Program-made: the position numbers and the translations under genes | Notes under the pieces: generated by a model | What the model saw: only the letters and a program-made list of their open reading frames with translations | Databases searched by the model: none | Told to the model about the DNA's origin: nothing | Part shown: piece by piece, positions 1 to 5,515 of the stretch | Layout: every line of letters begins with the position of its first letter | Numbering within the stretch: position 1 is the stretch's first letter | NCBI GenBank assembly: GCA_964654535.1 | Contig: CAZZIZ010000219.1 | Span: 1 to 5,515, forward strand | DNA: 5,515 bases | Direction: 5' to 3' | Origin: CAZZIZ01 sp964654535 | GTDB lineage: Bacteria; Bacteroidota; Bacteroidia; Chitinophagales; UBA2359

Positions 1-942
1 TTCCTTCCCATTTGTCCCCTTAACAGACCCATTCTGCATGTTAGGCGTACCTTTTTGAACGTCAGAGGGCACTTTAACATGCATCCAATCGTCGATTGGG
101 CTGACCATATTTGCAATATGTTCTTTACTCAAATGGGTATAAATTTCGGTTGTTCTGCTGGATTTGTGGCCTAGGGCCTCTTGAATATAGCGAAGATTTA
201 TGTTTTTTTCTACCAAATGTGTAGCGTAACTATGCCGCAGACTGTGTAGACTTACCCGCTTTTTAACACCAGCTTTTATTAAGGCACGACGAAGCACTTT
301 TCGTAAGCTACTCGTACTGTACGTTTTTTGCTTAACTCCTTCGAACAAATAATCCTGTGGACGATATTTTTGGTAGTACAATCTTAAAACATCAAGCAGC
401 TTGTTCGGCAATGAGACGTCACGATCTTTCGCACCTTTACTATTCCGAATACGAATAACTCCGCGACTGGAATCGATGTCCTGTATTTTTAAATGCAGTA
501 ATTCACTGCGACGCAAACCGCAGGAATACATACAGAGAATCATGGCATAATGTTTAAGATTATCGATGCTTGCCAGGACGCTTTGCATTTCGCTAGTCGA
601 AAGCACATTGGGTAATTGCTTTGCCATACGAGGACGCTCGATTAGGTTTATCTCCAATTTATGGTCAATGGCTTTTGAAAGGAAGAGTTTCATAGCACTT
701 ACCCAAATGTTTTGAGCGCTGCGACTTTTGTTGTTTTGAATAAAAGCGTAGTGCTGGTATTGCTCCAGTTGCAGCAGCTTTACGTTTTTAATATCCACTG
801 GCCCTAGCCAGATTAAAAAATTTACCAGACCGTTAACGTATTGCGTAATGGTTTTACGAGCATACCTCCTTTGTTCGAGATATTGTCGAAATGTAAGCAG
901 GAGCTGTTCTTGCTCCTCGCTGAGGTTCTTCTTATCGTGCAT
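1..942 (-). CDS. Tyrosine recombinase/integrase, XerC/XerD-like, 3' end cut by window edge
   Basis: This gene encodes a site-specific DNA recombinase that cuts and rejoins DNA through a covalent phosphotyrosine link. The frame is open for 314 codons from the ATG at 942 to base 1 with no stop, so the C-terminus is missing. Residues about 13-95 look like the helical core-binding (SAM-like) domain, and about 110-275 form the catalytic domain. All expected active-site residues are visible: Arg144 in CGLRRSELL, Lys169 in NSKGAKDR, His233 and Arg236 in HSLRHSYATHL, His259 in LGHKS, and the nucleophile Tyr268 in TTEIYTH. The catalytic part is therefore complete. At least 46 residues follow Tyr268, longer than the roughly 20-residue tail of XerD; the tail is polar and rich in Gly, Asn and Lys. 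The long patch-III insertion typical of integron IntI integrases is not apparent. It resembles stand-alone Bacteroidota integrases with an 'SPxD' motif after the active site (here SPIDDW), some of which I recall paired with IS91-type transposases; that pairing cannot be seen here. AAAGGA lies only 2 nt before the ATG, too close to be a normal ribosome site. Confidence 0.95.
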   Translation of the reverse strand, partial: MHDKKNLSEEQEQLLLTFRQYLEQRRYARKTITQYVNGLVNFLIWLGPVDIKNVKLLQLEQYQHYAFIQNNKSRSAQNIWVSAMKLFLSKAIDHKLEINLIERPRMAKQLPNVLSTSEMQSVLASIDNLKHYAMILCMYSCGLRRSELLHLKIQDIDSSRGVIRIRNSKGAKDRDVSLPNKLLDVLRLYYQKYRPQDYLFEGVKQKTYSTSSLRKVLRRALIKAGVKKRVSLHSLRHSYATHLVEKNINLRYIQEALGHKSSRTTEIYTHLSKEHIANMVSPIDDWMHVKVPSDVQKGTPNMQNGSVKGTNGKE

Positions 943-1082
943 AATCCTTTGTATCGTGAAAAAGCCACAAATAACTAAGAAGTTTTATAAAAGTGCGCCT
1001 CTATTTAGTAAACGGTCATTTTAATTAGCTAGTGGAACCTTTGGGCCATCCATTACACAGCAAGCCCTCAGTATTTTTCTAA
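943..1082. other. Upstream region of the recombinase gene, no gene seen
   Basis: This 140-base AT-rich stretch lies between the recombinase start and the structured element. I find no convincing ORF and no tRNA. On the minus strand I see no good match to the Bacteroidota -7 box TAnnTTTG; the nearest is TTATTTG around 970, which lacks the spacer. A promoter for the recombinase should lie here or within the structured element, but I cannot place it. Confidence 0.5.
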
Positions 1083-1233
1083 AACCGCAGCCAGGATAGA
1101 AGCGGTTATGAGGGGTGGCTAGAAAATAGTGAAGCAAGGAGCGGGGGTGGATGACCGTCTAGGGAATACGCACCCGCGACTATGCTGAACATTTTCTAGA
1201 CGCGCCGAATTTGAGCGGATAGCCTGTTGCTGC
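1083..1233. ncRNA. Large nested stem-loop element, candidate structured RNA (strand unresolved)
   Basis: The sequence folds into one long nested hairpin. The outer stem pairs GCAGC (1087-1091) with GCTGC (1229-1233) and CAGG (1092-1095) with CCTG (1223-1226), leaving a 2-nt bulge. Next come two facing purine-rich strands, ATAGAAGCGG (1096-1105) and GAGCGGATAG (1213-1222). A second stem pairs CTAGAAAAT (1119-1127) perfectly with ATTTTCTAG (1191-1199) and extends outward imperfectly through 1112-1117 with 1201-1206. An inner stem pairs GCGGG plus TG (1141-1149) with CACCCGC (1171-1177). A competing small hairpin pairs AACCGC (1083-1088) with GCGGTT (1102-1107). The GGATAGAAGCGG...AGCGGATAG pairing of boxes matches a recurring intergenic element I recall from flavobacterial genomes, possibly the Rfam Flavo-1 class, but this is from memory. 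The element ends 5 nt downstream of the rnz stop, so it might also end or stabilise that transcript. It could instead be a DNA element linked to the nearby recombinase. The structure is seen; RNA function is inferred. Confidence 0.5.
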
Positions 1234-1238
1234 CCAAA

Positions 1239-2162
1239 TCAATCCACATAATCAATCTCAAAGGTCTCCCCTTCCAATGCCAAGGCACTATTCGGAAACA
1301 CGGCTCGCGACTGCTCTAAAAAAGGATCGAGCTCTTTGTACTTCGCAGAAAAATGTCCGATGATGAGTTTTTTGACTTCCGCTTTTTTAGCAATGGTGGC
1401 GGCTTGTTGCGCAGTGGAGTGTCTGGTTAAGTCGGCGCGCTCTTCGCTGCCGTTTACAAAGGTGGCTTCGTGATAAAGTAGATCAACCTGTTTTATAATC
1501 GGCACGATGGCTTCGGAATAAGCGGTATCGGAACAGTAGGCAAAACTGCGCGGCGTACGCGCGGGCTTGGTAAGTTCGCTGTGCTTTATGGTTTTGCCAT
1601 CGCTGCTTATGAAATCGGCGCCGTCTTTTATGAGCGGTCTTTGTTCTATGGGAATATTGTACTGCTCAATTTTTTCCCGCAACAAGTTTGGCTGCTTCTG
1701 CTTTTCTGCAAATAAGAAACCAGCGCATTCTATTCGGTGATCGAGGGGAATGGTGGAAACCGCTACATCTTCGTTTTCGAATATAACTTTAGAGACGGTG
1801 GTGTCGGTCTCTACGAATTGAAGATCGAAGCTGAGTTCCTTGCGGGTTTCTTTTAATTGTATATCGATGATGGCTTCTAAACCTACCGGCGAAAAAATGG
1901 TTAGTGGTTTTAAGCGCCCATTTAATTGTAGACTGGTTATGAGTCCTATGAGTCCGAAATAGTGATCGCCGTGCAGATGGCTTATAAAGATTTGTTCGAT
2001 GCGGTTGCGCCTTATGTGCAGCCTATCCATACGCATTTGGGTTCCTTCGCCACAATCTATAAGATAAAGGCTGTCCCTAAGGTTGATAACCTGGGCACTG
2101 GGATTTCTATTGTATGCGGGAACAGCTGAATTGCTTCCGAGGATAGTAATTCGGAAGGGCAT
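1239..2162 (-). CDS. rnz: Ribonuclease Z (tRNA 3'-processing endonuclease)
   Basis: RNase Z is a cytoplasmic zinc-dependent endonuclease of the metallo-beta-lactamase fold that cuts precursor tRNAs just after the discriminator base, leaving the 3' end ready for CCA addition. The 307-residue product has the usual length of the short bacterial (ElaC/RNase Z) form. The metal site is complete: the histidine motif SHLHGDH at 61-67 (His62, His64, Asp66, His67), His142 in PLDHR, Asp212 in SDT, and His270 in GHFSAKY. The family motif HEATF is at 231-235, and the conserved His248 lies in RHST. The segment at about 155-190 corresponds to the flexible exosite arm that grips tRNA. The ATG at 2162 is supported by the typical N-terminal strand FRITILGSNSAVP. 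Only 6 nt separate it from the stop of the upstream STAS gene, so the two are almost certainly co-transcribed, possibly with translational coupling. No frameshift or missing key residue is seen. Confidence 0.97.
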   Translation of the reverse strand: MPFRITILGSNSAVPAYNRNPSAQVINLRDSLYLIDCGEGTQMRMDRLHIRRNRIEQIFISHLHGDHYFGLIGLITSLQLNGRLKPLTIFSPVGLEAIIDIQLKETRKELSFDLQFVETDTTVSKVIFENEDVAVSTIPLDHRIECAGFLFAEKQKQPNLLREKIEQYNIPIEQRPLIKDGADFISSDGKTIKHSELTKPARTPRSFAYCSDTAYSEAIVPIIKQVDLLYHEATFVNGSEERADLTRHSTAQQAATIAKKAEVKKLIIGHFSAKYKELDPFLEQSRAVFPNSALALEGETFEIDYVD

Positions 2163-2168
2163 TGTGTG

Positions 2169-2543
2169 CTAAGCCTCTTTTTTGATTTCCTTTTCCAACT
2201 GGTTCATCATAATGTAATCGCGTGATTCTTGAACGGTTGGTATAATGGTAAGCACTTTCTCTAACTGTGATATCTTAATGAGTCTGTGCACGTTATCGGT
2301 TATTTCTGCAAGAATTAGTTTACCTCCTGCGTTTTCACAAAGGCGGTTTCCTACAAGAATGGCACTGAGTCCAGATGAGTCTACGAACTCTAATACGGAC
2401 ATATCTACTATGATATTATTGACTCCTTCGTTGTTCAAAATGACCAATTCGGTCTTTAGTTCGGGAGCTACGACGGCATTGAGTTTAGCCTCATCTACCT
2501 TCAAAATAGTGTAGTATTCTTGTTTGTCTATCGCGTATTTCAT
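2169..2543 (-). CDS. STAS-domain protein, anti-sigma factor antagonist type
   Basis: The product is a 124-residue single-domain STAS protein of the SpoIIAA/RsbV kind. Family members act as cytosolic switches: unphosphorylated they bind a kinase/anti-sigma factor, and phosphorylation of a conserved serine releases them. The strand-helix signature NNIIVDMSVLEFVDSSGLSA (residues 42-61) contains the phospho-acceptor region DSSG at 55-58; Ser57 aligns with the phosphorylated serine. GGKLILAEI (73-81) is the next core strand. The C-terminus beyond about 105 is a short charged helix (NQLEKEIKKEA). I start it at the ATG at 2543. The frame also opens at a TTG at 2549, which would add two residues, but ATG is more likely. 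It is the first gene of a two-gene unit with rnz. No kinase, phosphatase or sigma factor gene lies beside it, so the partner must be elsewhere, and its regulatory target cannot be told from this window. Confidence 0.9.
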   Translation of the reverse strand: MKYAIDKQEYYTILKVDEAKLNAVVAPELKTELVILNNEGVNNIIVDMSVLEFVDSSGLSAILVGNRLCENAGGKLILAEITDNVHRLIKISQLEKVLTIIPTVQESRDYIMMNQLEKEIKKEA

Positions 2544-2563
2544 TATCAACGTTTATAAGCGGA

Positions 2564-2578
2564 TGGCTAAGTTAGCCA
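2564..2578. promoter_or_regulatory. 15-nt palindrome upstream of the STAS-rnz unit
   Basis: TGGCTAA and TTAGCCA form perfect 7-nt arms around a single central base, 20 nt before the STAS start codon. A one-base centre suits a protein-bound dimer site better than an RNA hairpin, whose loop would be too tight without opening pairs. It adjoins the possible -7 box of the STAS promoter, which would suit an operator. No regulator is identifiable. Confidence 0.4.
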
Positions 2579-2611
2579 AAAATTAAGGATTGACAGGATT
2601 TAACCTATCAA
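2577..2611 (-). promoter_or_regulatory. Weak candidate promoter for STAS-rnz
   Basis: Read on the minus strand, TTG (2611-2609) is followed after 23 nt by TAATTTTTG (2585-2577), which differs from the Bacteroidota -7 box TAnnTTTG by one extra base. The spacing is within the range reported for the phylum, but the match is imperfect and the region is AT-rich, so chance is possible. Confidence 0.25.
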
Positions 2612-2626
2612 TCTGTGTCCTGTCAA
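2588..2626. repeat. Cluster of inverted copies of a GATTGACAGG-like unit
   Basis: Three related arms lie within 39 bases: GATTGACAGG (2588-2597), CCTATCAATC (2604-2613, its reverse complement with one mismatch) and TCCTGTCAA (2618-2626, perfect complement to TTGACAGGA at 2590-2598). The first arm can therefore pair with either of the other two, giving alternative hairpins. Units of the type 'ATCCTGTCAATCC' recur between genes in many Bacteroidota genomes as I recall, so this may be a fragment of a dispersed repeat. Its place between two divergent genes also permits an operator role. Confidence 0.6.
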
Positions 2627-2664
2627 AATGAACGGTTATTGTGCCTAAATAGCACTTCTCAGGT

Positions 2665-2694
2665 TTTGATTTGGGTATAATATGCCTATTTTTC
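2665..2694 (+). promoter_or_regulatory. Candidate clpC promoter, Bacteroidota -33/-7 type
   Basis: TTTG at 2665-2668 is followed after 18 nt by TATTTTTC at 2687-2694, which matches the Bacteroidota -7 consensus TAnnTTTG in all but the last fixed base. Transcription would start near 2700, giving a leader of about 40 nt. The leader contains a small inverted repeat, AATCG (2700-2704) with CGATT (2713-2717). No CIRCE, CtsR-type or HAIR heat-shock operator is visible. Confidence 0.45.
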
Positions 2695-2737
2695 CTGATA
2701 ATCGCGCGGGCACGATTTTAGACCCCAAGTATAATAT

Positions 2738-5329
2738 ATGGAAGCAAAATTTTCGCAGAAAGTAAAGGAGGTTATATCCTTCAGTCGTGAAGAGGCATTA
2801 CGTCTTAGCCACGACTATATTGGCATAGAACACCTGTTGTTGGGTTTGTTACGAGAAGGTGACGGCTTGGCAATAAAAGTGATGAAATCGTTGGACGTAA
2901 ATTTCGACGAATTGCGTCACAGAATAGAAGAGTCTATCAAGGACAAAGTTTCTCCGCCAAACTTTAACAAAAACAATTTGCCGCTTACCAAGCAGGCTGA
3001 AAAAGTATTGAAGGTTACGGTACTCGAAGCTAAGGCATTGAAGTGCGACGTAATAGGCACTGAGCATTTAATGCTTTCAATATTGAAAAACAAAGACAAC
3101 GTAGGCACGCAAATCTTATTACAGTTTGACGTGGACTACGAAATATTTAAATCCGAGCTGGAGTATGTGAAGCAAGATATTGCGGATGACTTTACAGCAG
3201 AAACGGAGAGTGAAGATTTTGACGAAGAAATGGAAACACCTAGAAGATCATCTTCCCAAGGAGGAAGCGGCAAGAGAAAAGGCGCATCGAAGTCTCACAC
3301 GCCTGTACTCGATAATTTTGGTAGAGACATAACCAAGTTGGCGGAAGAAGGCAAGCTCGATCCCATTGTTGGTCGTGAAACGGAGATTGAAAGAGTCTCT
3401 CAAATCTTGAGCCGTAGAAAGAAAAACAATCCAATCTTAATTGGCGAACCGGGCGTTGGTAAAACGGCTATCGTTGAGGGATTGGCAAACAGAATTGTAG
3501 CACGTAAAGTTTCACGTGTACTTTTCGATAAGCGTTTGGTCATGCTAGATCTCGCTGCTTTGGTGGCGGGTACTAAATATCGTGGTCAATTCGAGGAGCG
3601 TATGAAAGCAATAATGAACGAGCTGGAGAAAAACCGCGACGTTATTCTTTTCATAGACGAAATACACACTATAGTTGGTGCGGGTGGAGCAACTGGCTCG
3701 CTAGATGCTTCCAATATTTTCAAACCTGCTCTAGCGCGTGGTGAACTGCAATGTATTGGTGCTTCTACTTTAGATGAGTATCGTCAGTACATTGAAAAGG
3801 ACGGCGCTTTAGATCGTCGTTTCCAAAAAGTACTGGTGGAGCCGCCTACACGCGACGAAGCGGTAGAGATTCTATCGAACATAAAAGAGAAATACGAGGA
3901 GTACCACAACGTGGATTACTCTGACGATGCCATAAAAGCTTGTGTGGACTTAAGTAACCGCTACATTACCGATCGTTTCCTTCCAGATAAGGCGATTGAC
4001 GTTATGGATGAGGTGGGCGCGCGCGTACACTTAAAGAACATACACGTTCCTGAATCTGTGGTCAAGTTAGAAGCAGATATCGAGGAAGTAAAGGTCGAGA
4101 AGAACAAGGTGGTAAAAAGCCAGCAGTACGAAGAGGCTGCACGTCTGCGTGATCGTGAAAAGAAATTGCAGGAGCAACTCAAAGCAGCGAAAGTTGCTTG
4201 GGAAGAGGATGTGAAAACCAAAAAGCATCCAGTGGGCGAAGAGGACATTGCAGAAGTAGTGGCGATGATGACTGGTATTCCTACCAAGCGTGTGGCTCAG
4301 TCGGAAGGAACCAAGTTGCTCACTATGGGCGATGACCTGAAGAAAATGTTGATCGGTCAGGACGATGCGGTTAAGAAAGTGGTGAAAGCTATTCAACGTA
4401 ATCGCGTTGGTTTGAAAGATCCGAAGAAGCCGATTGGTTCATTTATTTTCTTGGGACCAACGGGAGTTGGTAAAACGGAATTAGCGAAGTCACTCGCGCG
4501 TTACTTGTTTGACGCCGAGGATACTTTGATAAGAATAGATATGAGTGAGTACATGGAGAAGTTTTCTATCTCTCGCTTAATTGGTGCGCCTCCTGGATAT
4601 GTAGGGTATGAGGAAGGTGGACAGTTAACAGAAAAAGTAAGGCGTAAGCCCTACTCTGTTATTCTTTTGGATGAGATTGAAAAAGCGCATCCAGATGTTT
4701 ACAATATCTTATTACAAGTACTAGACGATGGTCAACTGACCGATGGTCTGGGACGCAAGGTTGACTTTAAGAACACTTTGATCATTATGACCTCCAATAT
4801 TGGGGTGCGAAAGTTGAAGGATTTTGGTGAAGGCGTAGGTTTTTCTACTGCCAACAAGGAAGCAGAAAAAGACGAGCACGCTAAAAACGTGATTGGCAAA
4901 GCGCTGAAGCGTACTTTCTCTCCAGAGTTCTTAAACAGAATTGACGATGTGGTCATCTTCAACTCTCTTTCGAAAGAAGACATCCACAAAATCATTGACA
5001 TTACTTTAAAGGACGTTTACAAGCGTGTTGAGTTGCTAGGCTACAAGCTTACATTGACCAAGGCGGCAAAAGACTTCCTATCGGAAAAAGGTTACGATCC
5101 ACAGTTTGGAGCGAGACCTTTGCATCGTGCCATTCAGAAGTATGTCGAAGATCCTTTAGCAGAAGAGATCCTCAATGCTAAATTGAAAGAAGGCGATACC
5201 ATTGGCGTTGACTTTAACAAAGCTGGTGAGATTAAAATAAAAATCAAAGCGGCCAAAGCTAAAGCCAGCAAAGACGACAAGGATTCGAAAGACAAAGAAA
5301 AAGAAGAGCTAAATCCTACGGATAACTAG
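2738..5329 (+). CDS. clpC: ClpC, ATP-dependent Clp protease ATP-binding subunit (Hsp100/AAA+)
   Basis: ClpC is a cytosolic hexameric AAA+ unfoldase that selects damaged or regulated proteins, threads them through its pore and feeds them to the ClpP peptidase. The 863-residue product is full length. A double Clp N-domain spans about 1-148, followed by an acidic then Ser/Gly/Lys linker (150-190). The D1 ring has Walker A GEPGVGKT (236-243), Walker B with Asp307-Glu308, pore tyrosine Tyr281 and arginine fingers Arg360-Arg361. A short middle domain (about 440-490) carries a UVR-type coiled coil, QQYEEAARLRDREKKLQ. The D2 ring has Walker A GPTGVGKT (573-580), Walker B Asp645-Glu646, pore loop GYVGYEEGG (620-628), arginine finger Arg734 and sensor-2 GARP (791-794). 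The VGF tripeptide at 700-702 sits where ClpP-binding ATPases carry their ClpP loop. That loop and the short middle domain separate it from the disaggregase ClpB. The C-terminal tail from about 836 is highly charged and Lys/Asp/Glu-rich, and probably disordered. Two TAG stops follow in tandem (5327-5332). No adapter gene such as mcsA or mecA lies beside it. Confidence 0.97.
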   Translation: MEAKFSQKVKEVISFSREEALRLSHDYIGIEHLLLGLLREGDGLAIKVMKSLDVNFDELRHRIEESIKDKVSPPNFNKNNLPLTKQAEKVLKVTVLEAKALKCDVIGTEHLMLSILKNKDNVGTQILLQFDVDYEIFKSELEYVKQDIADDFTAETESEDFDEEMETPRRSSSQGGSGKRKGASKSHTPVLDNFGRDITKLAEEGKLDPIVGRETEIERVSQILSRRKKNNPILIGEPGVGKTAIVEGLANRIVARKVSRVLFDKRLVMLDLAALVAGTKYRGQFEERMKAIMNELEKNRDVILFIDEIHTIVGAGGATGSLDASNIFKPALARGELQCIGASTLDEYRQYIEKDGALDRRFQKVLVEPPTRDEAVEILSNIKEKYEEYHNVDYSDDAIKACVDLSNRYITDRFLPDKAIDVMDEVGARVHLKNIHVPESVVKLEADIEEVKVEKNKVVKSQQYEEAARLRDREKKLQEQLKAAKVAWEEDVKTKKHPVGEEDIAEVVAMMTGIPTKRVAQSEGTKLLTMGDDLKKMLIGQDDAVKKVVKAIQRNRVGLKDPKKPIGSFIFLGPTGVGKTELAKSLARYLFDAEDTLIRIDMSEYMEKFSISRLIGAPPGYVGYEEGGQLTEKVRRKPYSVILLDEIEKAHPDVYNILLQVLDDGQLTDGLGRKVDFKNTLIIMTSNIGVRKLKDFGEGVGFSTANKEAEKDEHAKNVIGKALKRTFSPEFLNRIDDVVIFNSLSKEDIHKIIDITLKDVYKRVELLGYKLTLTKAAKDFLSEKGYDPQFGARPLHRAIQKYVEDPLAEEILNAKLKEGDTIGVDFNKAGEIKIKIKAAKAKASKDDKDSKDKEKEELNPTDN

Positions 5330-5353
5330 TAGCTATTTTCTTTAAGGATATAG

Positions 5354-5387
5354 AAAAAGCCTCTTGTTTATGCAAGGGGCTTTTTTT
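5354..5387. terminator. Intrinsic terminator after clpC, bidirectional
   Basis: GCCTCTTG (5359-5366) pairs with CAAGGGGC (5373-5380), with one G-U wobble, around the 6-nt loop TTTATG, and is followed by seven T (5381-5387). Five A (5354-5358) precede the stem, so the hairpin also reads as a terminator on the minus strand, able to stop transcription arriving from beyond the window. It begins 24 nt after the first clpC stop. Confidence 0.92.
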
Positions 5388-5515
5388 GTGGGGCAATTCG
5401 TAATGTATAGCACGAAGCTCGCAGGCTGTTAACGAAAAGGGAAAATTACTCAGCCTCGCTTCAACCCTCCCCCAGCCCCTCCCTTTAAAGGGAGGGGAGT
5501 ACATGTTTTTGTTAT
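5388..5515. other. Non-coding tail of the window
   Basis: No convincing gene lies in these 128 bases. A minus-strand open frame crosses the clpC terminator and the C-rich repeat; its peptide (beginning MYSPPFKGRGWGRVE) looks like the translation of a repeat. The only distinct structure is the palindrome at 5476-5497. Confidence 0.7.
5465..5497. repeat. C-rich tract ending in a perfect 22-nt palindrome
   Basis: CCCCTCCCTTT (5476-5486) is followed directly by its exact reverse complement AAAGGGAGGGG (5487-5497). A further C-rich stretch, CCCTCCCCCAG (5465-5475), precedes it. I recall very similar 'CCCTCCCCC-A-CCCCTCC...AAAGGGGAGGG' sequences dispersed between genes in many Bacteroidota genomes, so this is probably a copy of such a repeat. 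A cruciform or RNA hairpin is possible, but no T-run follows on the plus strand, so a simple terminator is unlikely. Confidence 0.7.

Noticed and set aside
1..942. Integron integrase (IntI)
   Set aside because: The extra segment typical of IntI before the HxxR motif is not apparent, and no attC array is seen.
1083..1107. AACCGC/GCGGTT hairpin as a simple rnz terminator on the minus strand
   Set aside because: Only four T follow or overlap the stem, the loop is 13 nt, and the same bases take part in the better outer stem. A weak termination role is not excluded.
1040..1238. TTTGGGC (1040-1046) and GCCCAAA (1232-1238) as terminal inverted repeats of a 199-bp element
   Set aside because: A 7-bp inverted match is expected by chance in a region this size. 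There is no flanking target duplication, and the right copy overlaps the outer stem of the hairpin.
2245..2514. Plus-strand frame opposite the STAS gene
   Set aside because: It lies wholly antisense to a well-supported STAS domain, and its Ser/Thr/Leu-rich peptide is typical of a shadow frame.
2544..2549. TTG start two codons upstream of the STAS ATG
   Set aside because: It adds only two residues, an in-frame ATG follows at once, and no ribosome site favours the TTG.
2550..2737. CIRCE, CtsR or HAIR heat-shock operator before clpC
   Set aside because: None of the known consensus sequences is present; the TTGACAGGA inverted repeat does not match them.
3961..4396. Two minus-strand frames of 108 and 109 codons inside clpC
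   Set aside because: Both are antisense to the conserved D1 end and middle domain of ClpC, show Cys/Ser/Phe-rich shadow composition, and have no recognisable domain.
5316..5504. Minus-strand open frame of 62 codons with a peptide starting MYSPPFKGRGWGRVE
   Set aside because: It overlaps the clpC end and its terminator, and its N-terminal part is simply the translated C-rich palindromic repeat. No domain or ribosome site supports it.
1..5515. CRISPR array, tRNA or rRNA genes
   Set aside because: No regularly spaced direct repeats, cloverleaf-like sequences or rRNA signatures were found on either strand.

Overview
The window looks like a chromosomal segment of a Bacteroidota bacterium, probably a flavobacterium-like lineage. 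The reasons are the ClpC and RNase Z protein types, the lack of clear Shine-Dalgarno sites before the genes, a candidate -33/-7 promoter of the Bacteroidota type before clpC, and intergenic repeats of kinds I recall from that phylum. Base composition is moderate, and the conserved genes show no obvious foreign patch.

Layout: (1) 1-942, minus strand: a tyrosine recombinase whose 3' end lies outside the window but whose six active-site residues are all present. (2) 943-1238: a 296-base stretch with no gene. Its half next to rnz (1083-1233) holds a large, nested, conserved-looking hairpin element. (3) 2543-1239, minus strand: a compact two-gene unit, a single-domain STAS protein (anti-sigma-factor antagonist type) followed after 6 nt by RNase Z (rnz). 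(4) 2544-2737: a divergent intergenic region with a candidate clpC promoter, a 15-nt palindrome and a cluster of inverted repeats. (5) 2738-5329, plus strand: a full-length clpC, ending in tandem stop codons and a strong bidirectional intrinsic terminator at 5354-5387. (6) 5388-5515: non-coding, with a perfect GC-rich palindrome (5476-5497) belonging to a repeat-like C-rich tract.

Functionally, ClpC is the regulatory/unfoldase subunit of the ClpCP protease, RNase Z matures tRNA 3' ends, and the STAS protein is probably a phospho-switch partner of a kinase or phosphatase encoded elsewhere. These are housekeeping and stress functions. The recombinase is the accessory part. The most interesting unexplained item is the structured element between the recombinase and rnz. 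No complete new multi-gene system is visible; the leading lead is whether that element is a non-coding RNA, a terminator/attenuator, or a folded recombination site.
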